From Asaccharospora irregularis DSM 2635 (GTDB lineage Bacteria > Bacillota > Clostridia > Peptostreptococcales > Peptostreptococcaceae), in the NCBI RefSeq assembly GCF_900129815.1, contig NZ_FQWX01000006.1, positions 1 through 64,000 of the forward strand: a stretch of DNA of 64,000 nt, written 5' to 3'. The position numbers were made by a program, and so were the translations under genes. Positions within the stretch are counted from its first letter, which is position 1. The number at the start of each line of letters is the position of its first letter. The notes under the pieces are model-generated. The model ran no database searches, was not told the DNA's origin, and saw nothing but the letters and a program-made list of their open reading frames with translations. Shown in pieces: positions 8,514-17,678 of this stretch.

Positions 8514-8894
8514 ATGAAACATCAAGTAATACATACAGAAAATGCACCTAAGGCTATAGGACCATACTCACAAGCGGTAAAAGCTGGAAATATGCTTTTT
8601 ATATCTGGGCAAGTTCCATTTGTACCAGAAACTATGGAAATAGTAGAAGGAGATGTTAAGGCACAAACAGCTCAATCTCTAACAAACCTTAAAGCTATAT
8701 TAGCTGAAGCAGGAGCAGATTTTTCAAATGTAGTAAAAACTACAGTTTTCATAAAAGATATGAATGAATTCGGAGCTATAAATGAAGTGTATGCTGAATT
8801 CTTCGGTGAAAATAAACCAGCAAGAGCATGTGTAGAAGTTGCAAGATTACCAAAAGATGTTAAAGTTGAGATAGAATTAATAGCTGTATTATAA
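8514..8894 (+). CDS. ridA: RidA family 2-iminobutanoate/2-iminopropanoate deaminase
   Basis: 126-residue YjgF/YER057c/UK114 trimer-forming protein. It hydrolyses reactive enamine/imine products of PLP dehydratases such as 2-aminoacrylate. Motifs [20 protein letters not shown], the active-site arginine in [13 protein letters not shown] and the C-terminal VEIELIAV are all present. I start at 8514 ([12 protein letters not shown]), since AAGGAGGG lies 7 nt upstream. It sits between a threonine dehydratase remnant and a serine dehydratase operon; both enzyme types generate its substrate class. Confidence 0.93.
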   Translation: MKHQVIHTENAPKAIGPYSQAVKAGNMLFISGQVPFVPETMEIVEGDVKAQTAQSLTNLKAILAEAGADFSNVVKTTVFIKDMNEFGAINEVYAEFFGENKPARACVEVARLPKDVKVEIELIAVL

Positions 8895-8932
8895 TATGCT
8901 TTAATTCATAAACTTTATATAGAAGGTTTAGC

Positions 8933-8970
8933 AAAAATTGGCCAACTACAGTTGGTCAATTTTTATTTTT
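8933..8970 (+). terminator. ridA terminator
   Basis: Arms AAAAATTGGCCAAC and GTTGGTCAATTTTT with a TACA loop and a T-rich tail. Confidence 0.85.
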
Positions 8971-9316
8971 GTGAAGACTTAGAAGTAATATTAATAAATA
9001 TATAAAATTAGTTTTTATTTATAATTATAAAAAAGATTATATAGATAGTTAAACTATACGAATAAATAGAGTAAATACTTTAATAAAATGGTTAGATTTT
9101 GTAAAATAATAAAAACTACTTTCAAAAAACGAATTTTTTATATATAATATTAAATATATGAGATAATAAGATATATATGTTGATTTTAAATGATTTTTTT
9201 TATATATAAATCGACATAAAAAGAGTTATTTTTTTATATCTTCTGGGTATATAAATAATAATTTGTCATCAAAAAAACAATTAAGAAGAGACACTTAAGA
9301 AAAGAGAGGGAATCTA
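8971..9316. other. A+T-rich gap before sdaAB
   Basis: About 346 bp with no credible ORF or recognised RNA. A GTTGATTT...AAATCGAC inverted repeat (about 9180-9214) is the only structure noticed. The sdaAB promoter should lie near the right end. Confidence 0.5.
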
Positions 9317-9991
9317 ATGGCTAAAGATTATAGTGTATTTGATATCGTAGGACCTAATATGATAGGACCATCTAGCTCGCATACAGCAGGAGCTGCAAGA
9401 TTAGGAAAAACTGCATCTAAAATAGCAGGAAAACCTATAAAAGAAGTTAAATTCTTGCTTCATGGTTCTTTTGCAGAAACTTACAAAGGACATGGAACAG
9501 ATAAAGCACTAGTTGGTGGTATTCTAGGATTTAATCCAGATGATTCTAGAATAAGAAATTCTTTTAATATAGCGGATGAAAGCGGTCTTACGTTTGAATT
9601 CATAAAGGCTAACTTGGGAGAAAACGAACATCCTAACACAGTAAAAATAGAAATGATTTTAGAGGATGGATCAAAGTCAACTGTCAAAGGAGCATCTATA
9701 GGTGGAGGAAATATAATACTTACAGAAATGGATGGTTTACAATTAAACTTCAATGGTTCAAAACCAGCTGTAGTATTAGAAATAAAAGATATACCTGGAG
9801 CAGTATCGTTTGTTACTGGACTTCTTGCTCATAACAATAAGAGTATAGCGACAATGTCAAACAGTAAACCTGCAGGATCAGAGTACACATTTGTTACTAT
9901 AGAAACAGATGAAAAACTAGAAAAAGACATAATAGATCAACTAAAGAAATTTGAGGTTGTAGCTAAGGTTGTAGTGTTAGACAAATTCTAA
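9317..9991 (+). CDS. sdaAB: L-serine dehydratase, iron-sulfur-dependent, beta subunit
   Basis: 224 residues. The N-terminal SDH-beta domain has the signature GPSSSHTAGAARLGK, and the ACT domain starts near residue 150 (VVLEIKDIPGAVSFVTGLL). With the alpha subunit it forms the [4Fe-4S], non-PLP enzyme that deaminates L-serine to pyruvate and ammonia in anaerobic amino-acid fermentation. GAGAGGGA precedes the ATG. The alpha gene follows after 21 nt. Confidence 0.95.
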   Translation: MAKDYSVFDIVGPNMIGPSSSHTAGAARLGKTASKIAGKPIKEVKFLLHGSFAETYKGHGTDKALVGGILGFNPDDSRIRNSFNIADESGLTFEFIKANLGENEHPNTVKIEMILEDGSKSTVKGASIGGGNIILTEMDGLQLNFNGSKPAVVLEIKDIPGAVSFVTGLLAHNNKSIATMSNSKPAGSEYTFVTIETDEKLEKDIIDQLKKFEVVAKVVVLDKF

Positions 9992-10012
9992 GAGTTAAGG
10001 AGAAATAGACAG

Positions 10013-10891
10013 ATGAAATTTAATTTTACAAGTGGAGAAGAATTATTACAAAAATGTAGAGAATTAAATCTTCCTATACATGAATTATGTATAGAAAGAG
10101 AAGTTGAACTTTCAGGCTTATCTAAAGCTGAAATCAGAGAAAAAATGAGAACTAGTTTAAATATAATGAAGTCAGCTACTGAAAAAGCTGTTGAAGAAGA
10201 TATAAAGTCAGTTGGTGGACTTATAGGTGGGGAAGCTAAAAAATTAACTTCACATAGAAATAACGGTAAAACAGTTTGTGGTAGTTTTATGAATAAAGCC
10301 TTAGCAGCGGCTATGGGTACAATGGAGGTAAACGCTTCAATGGGACTAATAGTTGCAGCTCCTACAGCTGGCTCCTGTGGTATTCTTCCAGCTGCTGTAG
10401 TAACAGTAGGAAAAGAATATGAGTTAACTGATGAAGAGATGATAGATGCTTTATTTACAGCTTCTGCAATAGGAGCTATAATAACTAGAAATGCAACAGT
10501 TGCTGGTGCTGAAGGTGGATGTCAAGCTGAAACTGGTTCTGCTGCTGCTATGGCTGCCGCTGGTGTAGTAGCTATGATGGGTGGTACTCCAGAACAATCA
10601 GTACACGCTGCATCACACTGTTTACAAAACGTTATGGGACTTGTATGTGACCCAATAGCAGGACTTGTTGAAGTTCCTTGCCAAGGTAGAAATGCTATAG
10701 GTGTTGCAAATGCATTGATATCAGCAGAATTATGTCTTGCTGGAATCCTAAATATAGTACCTTTTGATGAAACAGTTGAAGCTATGTACAAAGTAGGGAA
10801 AACTCTTCCAGAAGAGTTAAGAGAAACTGCTTTAGGTGGAATAGCTGCTACTTGTAGAGGTTGTTCTTTAACTAATAAAATATTTGGATAA
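10013..10891 (+). CDS. sdaAA: L-serine dehydratase, iron-sulfur-dependent, alpha subunit
   Basis: 292-residue catalytic subunit. It has the GSCGILPAAVVTVG motif and the cluster-binding cysteine region HCLQNVMGLVCDPIAGLVEVPCQGRN, with another cysteine near the C-terminus (TCRGCS). The open coordination site of the [4Fe-4S] cluster binds serine, which makes the enzyme oxygen-sensitive. Organised as sdaAB-sdaAA, as in many clostridia. A clear terminator follows. Confidence 0.95.
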   Translation: MKFNFTSGEELLQKCRELNLPIHELCIEREVELSGLSKAEIREKMRTSLNIMKSATEKAVEEDIKSVGGLIGGEAKKLTSHRNNGKTVCGSFMNKALAAAMGTMEVNASMGLIVAAPTAGSCGILPAAVVTVGKEYELTDEEMIDALFTASAIGAIITRNATVAGAEGGCQAETGSAAAMAAAGVVAMMGGTPEQSVHAASHCLQNVMGLVCDPIAGLVEVPCQGRNAIGVANALISAELCLAGILNIVPFDETVEAMYKVGKTLPEELRETALGGIAATCRGCSLTNKIFG

Positions 10892-10923
10892 TAAGATAGT
10901 TAAATAATAAATTTATATAATGA

Positions 10924-10960
10924 TAAAAGGGATATGTAATCGGATACATCTCCCTTTTAT
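10924..10960. terminator. bidirectional terminator
   Basis: AAAAGGGATATGT and ATACATCTCCCTTTT arms between the convergent sdaAA and D,D-carboxypeptidase genes. Confidence 0.8.
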
Positions 10961-10966
10961 TTGTTT

Positions 10967-12289
10967 TTATCTTCTTTTATTTCTTTTTATTTTCTTTCTA
11001 TTAATATCTATAACATTTTTGGATATAGATTTTCTTCTTCTAGCTTTTTTTATAAATACATAAACAACTAGTAGTACAAATACAAGCCCAATAATCAGTA
11101 TAAGTTTGATTAGGTTTATCAACAGTACATTTTCTGTTATAAAACTAAAACTACTGTTAAGATTGTTTTGAGCGATTAAATCTATGCTAGATTCAAGTTT
11201 ATTATCGGCATATACTTTTAGTGTACCAACTTTGTCACCAGTTTTTATAGGAAGTTTAATTTTATCAAGCTTTACTTTTGTAGTATATTCTGATTGAGAT
11301 GTACCGTTTGGTAGTACTACACTATAGCTGTGTTTTGGTTGATATATCAAAGTCTTTTGCTTGGTAAATAAAACATTTTTTTCATCTCGATAACTTTCTT
11401 TTTTGACTACAGTACTAGAATAGAAATTGTCAAATCCGTAGTCCAGTAAAGTACGTGAATCCGTATACAAATCATTGCCATTGGATTTAAAAACAGCAGC
11501 TATTACTCTCATATCGTTCTTTGTTGCACTAGACAATAAGCACTTACCGGCCTTATCAGTAAAACCAGTCTTTAGACCATCAACTATATCATATCTTATA
11601 TCTGTTTGTTTACCTTTATAATTTATTTTTTCGTTAGAAGTTAAAAACTTATTAGTATTTTTAAAATGTCTTTCAAATGGATACGCCTCAGTAGGGGGAT
11701 ATTTAACATATTTCATTTTAACTATCGACCTAAATGTAGGGTTACTCATGGCTTTTCTAGACATAAGTGCCATATCATAAGCTGTAGTGTAATGATTATC
11801 ATCTGGTAAACCATGAGGATTATTGAAGTGGGTATTTTGAGCACCTACTTTTTTTGCCTCAGAGTTCATAAGTTCAGCGAATTTATCGATTGATCCCGAT
11901 ACATGCTTGGCTAATACATACGCTACATCATTACAAGAATGAACCAATAGGGCATCTAACAATTCCTTTACAGTAAAGGATTCTCCGTTTCTTAGATACA
12001 TACTAGAACCTGTAATATGTGGCAAGTCTTTTATTGTTATGACTTCATTTAAATCATCAACATGCTTTATAACTAAATAAGCCGTCCATGCTTTAGTCGT
12101 TGAGGCTGGATAAAGTTTTTGGTTACCGTTTTTATTGTATAGGACTTTTCCAGTTTCATAATCCATTAAAACCGCATATTGAGCTAGTATATTAGGCTCA
12201 TTCTTATATGCAAATGAGGAGTTTGCTATTCCTAGTAAATTAGTAAATACAATAGTAAGTACTAATAAGAGTGATAAATTTCTTCTCAT
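10967..12289 (-). CDS. D-alanyl-D-alanine carboxypeptidase (PBP5/DacF type)
   Basis: 440-residue low-molecular-weight penicillin-binding protein. It carries an N-terminal signal peptide (LSLLLVLTIVFTNLLG, predicted cleavage near residue 27), then the serine acyl-enzyme domain with STTK at 63-66, SCN at 118-120 and KTG at 240-242. A beta-rich PBP5 C-terminal domain follows, and finally a membrane helix near 393-415 plus a basic tail (KKARRRKS). It trims pentapeptide side chains of peptidoglycan outside the membrane. The C-terminal anchor is a full transmembrane helix rather than the amphipathic helix of classic PBP5. Read divergently from comEA. Confidence 0.92.
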   Translation of the reverse strand: MRRNLSLLLVLTIVFTNLLGIANSSFAYKNEPNILAQYAVLMDYETGKVLYNKNGNQKLYPASTTKAWTAYLVIKHVDDLNEVITIKDLPHITGSSMYLRNGESFTVKELLDALLVHSCNDVAYVLAKHVSGSIDKFAELMNSEAKKVGAQNTHFNNPHGLPDDNHYTTAYDMALMSRKAMSNPTFRSIVKMKYVKYPPTEAYPFERHFKNTNKFLTSNEKINYKGKQTDIRYDIVDGLKTGFTDKAGKCLLSSATKNDMRVIAAVFKSNGNDLYTDSRTLLDYGFDNFYSSTVVKKESYRDEKNVLFTKQKTLIYQPKHSYSVVLPNGTSQSEYTTKVKLDKIKLPIKTGDKVGTLKVYADNKLESSIDLIAQNNLNSSFSFITENVLLINLIKLILIIGLVFVLLVVYVFIKKARRRKSISKNVIDINRKKIKRNKRR

Positions 12290-12367
12290 TGTGGACCTCC
12301 AAAATTTAAACTTATATTTTAGTATATCATATTTTTGTCAATAATGAAGAAGAGGAGTGATTTTAAG

Positions 12368-13030
12368 ATGAGAAATATGAAAAAAATAATTATATTTTCC
12401 TTAATAAGCATTCTATCGATAATATTAATAGCATATAAAGGAATGGATAATTTAAGTGAAAATGTCTATGTAGTGAGTGAAAGCGACACAAAAGAAAAAC
12501 AGTCAATTTCACAAAAACAAGACAAAGAAGATGTTAAGGACACTAATAAAGATAATAAAAACTTAAAAAATAATAAAAATTTAAAGGAAATAACTGTATA
12601 TGTAAGTGGCGAAGTTATCAATCCTGGAGTTGTAACATTAGATGTTGAAAAAAGATTATCGGATGCAGTCAATTCTTTAGGAGGAGTTACTAAAGACGCT
12701 GATTTAAATAGAGTAAATTTAGCTTTAAGATTAGAGGATGAACAACATTACATAATACCGAAAATAGGTGAGGAACTATGCATAAGCGATAATAATCAGG
12801 GAGACAGTCAAGAGTCAGGGAAAAGTGAATCAAACCAAAAGGTGAATATAAACACAGCAACAGCAAAGGAATTAGATGAATTACCTGGTATAGGAGAGGT
12901 TACTGCAGATAAAATACTAAAATATAGAGACGAAAGTGGTAAATTTAAGTCAATAGAAGAAATAAAAAATGTAAACGGTATAGGAGACAAAAAATACGAA
13001 GATTTAAGAGAACTTATATCTGTAGACTGA
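12368..13030 (+). CDS. comEA: ComEA-family DNA-binding competence protein
   Basis: About 220 residues. An N-terminal membrane anchor (KKIIIFSLISILSIILIAY) is followed by a charged linker, an SLBB domain (EITVYVSGEVINPGVVTL) and a C-terminal helix-hairpin-helix pair (VNINTATAKELDELPGIGEV, VNGIGDKKYEDL). It binds incoming double-stranded DNA outside the membrane and passes it to ComEC. I start at 12368 because GAGGAG lies 10 nt upstream; the longer TTG reading from 12335 has none. The partner comEC is 18 kb away rather than adjacent. Confidence 0.88.
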   Translation: MRNMKKIIIFSLISILSIILIAYKGMDNLSENVYVVSESDTKEKQSISQKQDKEDVKDTNKDNKNLKNNKNLKEITVYVSGEVINPGVVTLDVEKRLSDAVNSLGGVTKDADLNRVNLALRLEDEQHYIIPKIGEELCISDNNQGDSQESGKSESNQKVNINTATAKELDELPGIGEVTADKILKYRDESGKFKSIEEIKNVNGIGDKKYEDLRELISVD

Positions 13031-13118
13031 TTTAGTAATCATAAAATATATATGTTTAATATAGAGCCTCAAATATGTTATTATAAATATGTATAAGTTA
13101 CGGTAGGAGGTATCTATA

Positions 13119-14162
13119 ATGAAGACTTTTAAAAAACTTACAGAGATGACAACAGCTGGAGGATGAGCAGCCAAAATAGGACCAGAGGTTCTGGCATCAG
13201 TTTTATCTCAGCTTCCAAAAAATGAAAACACAGAAAATCTTTTAGTAGGATTAGACACTGCAGATGATGCAGCTATTTATAAATTAAATGAAGAAATGGC
13301 GCTTATTCAGACTCTAGACTTTTTTACACCGATGGTAGATGATCCTTTTATATTTGGACAGATAGCAGCGTCAAACGCACTATCAGATGTATATGCAATG
13401 GGAGGACACCCTACAGTAGCAATGAATATAGTATGTTTTCCTTCATGCCATGATATGGATGTGCTAGCTGAAATTCTAAAGGGTGGATTTGATAAGGTAA
13501 AAGAAAGTGGGGCTCTTTTAGTAGGGGGTCATACTGTTGATGATAAAGAACCAAAATACGGTCTATCAGTATCTGGAATAGTTCATCCAGATAAAGTTTT
13601 ATCAAATGCAACAGCAAAACCAGGCGATAAATTAGTAATTACTAAGCCTATAGGTGTAGGAGTATTAAATACTGCTATGAAAGAAGGATTAGTAGAAAAA
13701 CGTATTGGAGATACGGTAATCGAAGTAATGATTCACTTAAATAAATACGCAGCAAAAAGTTTTGACAAAATAGAAGTAAACTCAGTAACAGATATAACAG
13801 GATTTGGACTTTTAGGACATACCTTGGAGATGGCGAAGGCATCAGAGGTTAGTATAGAAATAGAGGCAAAAGAAGTTCCTATTTTAGAAGGAGCTATTGA
13901 GATGGCTGAAATGGGAATAATACCTGGTGGAATGTATAAAAATATGCACTATATATCAAAAGATGTAGAAGTGCTAGGAGATATAGAAACTGCAGTAGAA
14001 GATATTTTATATGATCCTCAAACATCAGGAGGGTTGCTTGTATCTGTAAAAGAAGAATTTGCAGCAGATCTTGTCAAAGATATGAAATTAAATGGATCGA
14101 TAGAAGCTAAAATAATAGGTACTGTAAAGGAAAAAGGCGAAAAATATATTACAGTTGTATAA
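13119..14162 (+). CDS. selD: selenide, water dikinase, selenocysteine-containing
   Basis: 347-residue SelD, which makes selenophosphate from selenide and ATP for Sec-tRNA synthesis. The frame opens at ATG 13119 after TAGGAGG and runs through an in-frame TGA at 13164-13166 (residue 16, in TTAGG-U-AAKIGP). This is exactly where other SelD proteins have the catalytic Cys or Sec. K19-type lysine, GLDTADDAAIY and the GGHTVDD metal/ATP motifs follow. A hairpin just after the TGA fits a bacterial SECIS. Conventional gene finders would truncate it to 13296. First gene of selDAB. Confidence 0.95.
13164..13194 (+). promoter_or_regulatory. UGA(Sec) codon and bacterial SECIS hairpin
   Basis: TGA at 13164-13166 is followed, 15 nt later, by CCAGA (13182-13186), a GGT loop and TCTGG (13190-13194). 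The spacing and guanine-containing apical loop agree with bSECIS elements bound by SelB domain IV. Confidence 0.85.
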
Positions 14163-14204
14163 GAATAATACAAAAGAACTTAAGACATATATTATGAGGA
14201 AAGA

Positions 14205-15617
14205 GTGATTATTTTGAACAAAAAGAAATTATTTGCGATGTTACCTTCAGTTGATGAGATGTTATCAGATACAAGGATAGAAGATATATTAAAAGATTAT
14301 CCAAGGAGCTTAGTACTAGAATCCATCAGAGAAGTTATAGATTCAAAAAGAAAGTTAATAGTGGGATTAGATGATGAAAAACTAGAAAAGTTTACGATAG
14401 AATTTGATGAAATAGTAGAAAGTTCACTTGAAAGCGTAAAAATAAAATACTCTCTATCTCTAAAAACGGTTGTAAATGCAACCGGAACGGTAATTCATAC
14501 AAATCTAGGAAGATCACTTCTTAGTGAAAAAATCAAAGATGATCTGTGGCATGCTGCATCTAGATATTCTAATTTAGAGTACGATTTAGAAAAAGGTGAA
14601 AGAGGTTCTAGATATTCTCACCTAACAGAAACAATAAAGAGATTAACAGGTGCAGAGGATGTTTTAGTGGTAAACAACAATGCAGCGGCAGTGCTTCTTG
14701 TACTGAGTACTATGGCAAAAGGTGGAGAGGCTATAGTTTCTCGTGGAGAGCTTGTTGAGGTAGGGGGATCTTTTAGAATACCTAGTATAATGTCTCTTAG
14801 TGGAGCTAATTTAGTTGAAGTCGGAGCAACGAATAAAACTCATCTAAAGGACTATGAACACGCTATTACAGAAGAAACAAAAGTTTTAATGAAGGTGCAC
14901 ACAAGTAACTATAGAATATTAGGCTTTACTCAAAGTATTGAAATAGAAGAACTATCAAAATTAGGCAAAAAATATGATATACCGGTAATAGAGGATCTGG
15001 GAAGTGGAGTATTTATAGACTTATCTAAATATGGATTATCATATGAGCCTACAGTACTTGACTCCATAAAACAAGGTGCAGATATAGTGACTTTTAGTGG
15101 AGATAAGATGCTAGGAGGACCTCAAGCTGGAATAATAGTAGGTAAGAAAAAATATATAGAAAAAATGAAAAAGAACCAGTTAACTAGAGCCTTAAGAGTA
15201 GACAAGCTAACAATATGTGCACTTGAGGCTACACTTAGAATGTATTTAGACGAGGATAAGGCAATTGAGGAAATCCCTTCTTTGAAGATGTTGACATACT
15301 CTATAGAAGAACTAGAAGATAAGGCGGATAAGTTATACAAAAAAATAGAAGAGTTAAATTTAGATGCCACTATAAAAATAGAAGATGGTTTTTCTCAAGT
15401 AGGTGGGGGATCGATGCCACTTGAAACCATAAAATCTAAAGTAATATCTATAACACCAAGTAATATAAATGTATCGTTATTAGAGAAGAAGTTGAGACTA
15501 AGTAAATCTCATATAATAGCTAGAGTATACGATAACAAATATATACTGGATGTTAGAACTATATTTGAAGATGAATTTGATATAATAGCAAATGAGTTAA
15601 AAAATATAAAGCTTTAA
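14205..15617 (+). CDS. selA: L-seryl-tRNA(Sec) selenium transferase
   Basis: 470-residue PLP enzyme that converts Ser-tRNA(Sec) to Sec-tRNA(Sec) with selenophosphate. Family motifs are [29 protein letters not shown] and VIEDLGSGV, with the PLP lysine K301 in [13 protein letters not shown]. The length is typical for this decameric protein. The GTG start at 14205 is favoured by GAGGAAA 5 nt upstream; a TTG at 14214 is possible. It follows selD by 42 nt and precedes selB by 13 nt, so one operon is likely. Confidence 0.96.
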   Translation: MIILNKKKLFAMLPSVDEMLSDTRIEDILKDYPRSLVLESIREVIDSKRKLIVGLDDEKLEKFTIEFDEIVESSLESVKIKYSLSLKTVVNATGTVIHTNLGRSLLSEKIKDDLWHAASRYSNLEYDLEKGERGSRYSHLTETIKRLTGAEDVLVVNNNAAAVLLVLSTMAKGGEAIVSRGELVEVGGSFRIPSIMSLSGANLVEVGATNKTHLKDYEHAITEETKVLMKVHTSNYRILGFTQSIEIEELSKLGKKYDIPVIEDLGSGVFIDLSKYGLSYEPTVLDSIKQGADIVTFSGDKMLGGPQAGIIVGKKKYIEKMKKNQLTRALRVDKLTICALEATLRMYLDEDKAIEEIPSLKMLTYSIEELEDKADKLYKKIEELNLDATIKIEDGFSQVGGGSMPLETIKSKVISITPSNINVSLLEKKLRLSKSHIIARVYDNKYILDVRTIFEDEFDIIANELKNIKL

Positions 15618-15630
15618 TAGGGAGAAAAAA

Positions 15631-17514
15631 ATGAAGAACATAGTAATAGGTACAGCAGGTCATATAGATCATGGTAAAACAACTCTTATAAAAGCACTTA
15701 CAGGTAGAAATACAGACACACTAGCTGAAGAAAAATCAAGGGGAATATCAATAAACTTAGGGTTTACATACTTTGATTTATCTGATAAGAAAAGAGTAGG
15801 TATAGTGGATGTACCAGGTCATGAAAAATTTATAAAAAACATGTTAGCTGGAGCATCGGGTATTGATATAGTATTACTTGTAATAGCAGCTGATGAAGGA
15901 GTTATGCCACAGACTATTGAACATATAGATATACTAACTTTTTTAAACATAAAAAATGGAATGATAGTATTAACTAAATCAGACACTGTTGATGATGACT
16001 TTAGAGAGTTAGTAAAAGAGGATATACGAGAAAAATTAAATGGAACTTTTCTAGAAAATGCAGATATTATAGAGGTTGATTCTGTATCTAAAAAAGGTAT
16101 AGATACACTAATACAAAAAATAGACCAAATTAGTGATGAGATTGAGGGAAAAAATGAAAACTCGCCTTCTAGACTTAACATAGACAGAGTATTTTCTGTA
16201 AAAGGATTTGGAACAGTAGTTACGGGAACTTTAATAGAGGGAAAAATTAGTGTAGATGATGATTTAGTTGTTTATCCTCAAAATATAAAAACAAAAATAA
16301 GAAGTATTCAAGTTCATGGAGAAAGTGTAGATACAGCTTATGCGGGTCAAAGAACAGCAATCAATATTTCTAATGTCAAGGTTGATGAAATAGAGAGAGG
16401 AAATGTATTGGCTGCACCAGATTCTTTGGAGGAGGCTATGATGTTAGACACAAAGATTTCTCTAGTAAATCATTCAGAAAAAACATTAAAACATTGGGAT
16501 AGATTAAGATTATACCATGGAACTAGAGAAATACTGTGTAGAGCAGTTCCTTTAGATAAAGAAATGATCGAAAGTGGAGAAAGCGGTTATGTACAACTTA
16601 GGCTAGAGGAAAGTATAGTGTCCAAAAAAGGAGATGTATTTGTTTTAAGATGTTATTCTCCTATGGATACTATAGGTGGAGGTGTAATAATAGATACATC
16701 TCCTAGAAAGCATAAGCGCTTTGATGATAAAGTAATAGAAACCCTAAAGATAAAAGAAAAGGGTGAATTAAGGGATATTATAGAAGAGTATCTAAAGAGA
16801 AGCTCAAATAATTACCCTAATATAAAGGATATAATGACATACGCTGGTGAAAGTGATGATTTAGTAAAAAAATCTCTAGGCGAACTCTTAGAAAACAACA
16901 AGGTAATCATAATAAATAATATGTATCTGCATATAAGTCAATATGAAAAACTAAAAGAGAAAATAATAAACCTTTTACAAGAATACCACAAGAAGCATAG
17001 ATTGAGAAAAGGTGTACTAAAAGAAGAAGTAAGATCAAAAATAGAAAGTAAGTTTAAAACTAGAGACATGGATATTTTATTGGATAGAATATGCAGTGAG
17101 AATCTAATTAAAATAGTCGATAATTTTGTATCGTTATATGATTTTGAGGTCGTATTAAATGACAAACAAAAAGAAATATACAAAATTATAGAAAAAAGGT
17201 TAAAGGATTGCAAATCTGAGACGATACTAACAATGGGAGAGGTTTGCGATAACAATAAAAACTATCAAGAAGTCTTAGAATCTATGATAGGTGAGTCAGT
17301 AGTAAATTTAGATGACACATATGTAATGCATAAAGAGATATATATAAAGGTAAAGCAAGACCTGATAGATTATATAAACAAAAATAATGAAATAACACTA
17401 GGCGAATATAGGGATTTAATAAATTCTAGTAGAAAAAATTGTATGATTATACTAGAGAATTTTGATAGAAACAAGATAACAAAGAGAGTTGAAAACAAAA
17501 GAGTTTTATTTTAA
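15631..17514 (+). CDS. selB: selenocysteine-specific elongation factor
   Basis: 627 residues. The EF-Tu-like GTPase domain has GTAGHIDHGKTTL (7-19), VDVPGHEKFIKNM and TKSD. Beta-barrel domains follow, then about 250 residues of winged-helix repeats that bind the SECIS RNA. SelB delivers Sec-tRNA to UGA codons. GGGAG precedes the ATG. The stop codon lies inside a perfect 29-bp tandem duplication. Confidence 0.96.
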   Translation: MKNIVIGTAGHIDHGKTTLIKALTGRNTDTLAEEKSRGISINLGFTYFDLSDKKRVGIVDVPGHEKFIKNMLAGASGIDIVLLVIAADEGVMPQTIEHIDILTFLNIKNGMIVLTKSDTVDDDFRELVKEDIREKLNGTFLENADIIEVDSVSKKGIDTLIQKIDQISDEIEGKNENSPSRLNIDRVFSVKGFGTVVTGTLIEGKISVDDDLVVYPQNIKTKIRSIQVHGESVDTAYAGQRTAINISNVKVDEIERGNVLAAPDSLEEAMMLDTKISLVNHSEKTLKHWDRLRLYHGTREILCRAVPLDKEMIESGESGYVQLRLEESIVSKKGDVFVLRCYSPMDTIGGGVIIDTSPRKHKRFDDKVIETLKIKEKGELRDIIEEYLKRSSNNYPNIKDIMTYAGESDDLVKKSLGELLENNKVIIINNMYLHISQYEKLKEKIINLLQEYHKKHRLRKGVLKEEVRSKIESKFKTRDMDILLDRICSENLIKIVDNFVSLYDFEVVLNDKQKEIYKIIEKRLKDCKSETILTMGEVCDNNKNYQEVLESMIGESVVNLDDTYVMHKEIYIKVKQDLIDYINKNNEITLGEYRDLINSSRKNCMIILENFDRNKITKRVENKRVLF

Positions 17515-17548
17515 ACATAGAAAACAAAAGAGTTTTATTTTAAACATA
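17491..17548. repeat. perfect 29-bp tandem duplication over the selB stop
   Basis: Copy 1 at 17491-17519 and copy 2 at 17520-17548 are identical. Each begins GAAAACAAAAGAG and includes TTTTAAACATA. The first carries the last six codons and TAA of selB. Confidence 0.95.
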
Positions 17549-17569
17549 ATAGTATAATAAAAAAATTTT

Positions 17570-17616
17570 AAATACCAATATAGCATATACATTATATATT
17601 ATATTGGTATTTTTTT
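17570..17616 (+). terminator. selDAB operon terminator
   Basis: AAATACCAATATA and TATATTGGTATTT arms followed by a T-run. Confidence 0.85.
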
Positions 17617-17678
17617 CACTTTAGCCAGTTTATTTATAGTATAATTATTTTAAAGGTCAATAGGGGGAGAGTGTAGTA

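Noticed and set aside
13164-13166. selD as a nonsense-mutated pseudogene
   Set aside because: The TGA is at the catalytic position, a SECIS-like hairpin follows and the full Sec machinery is present, so recoding explains it.
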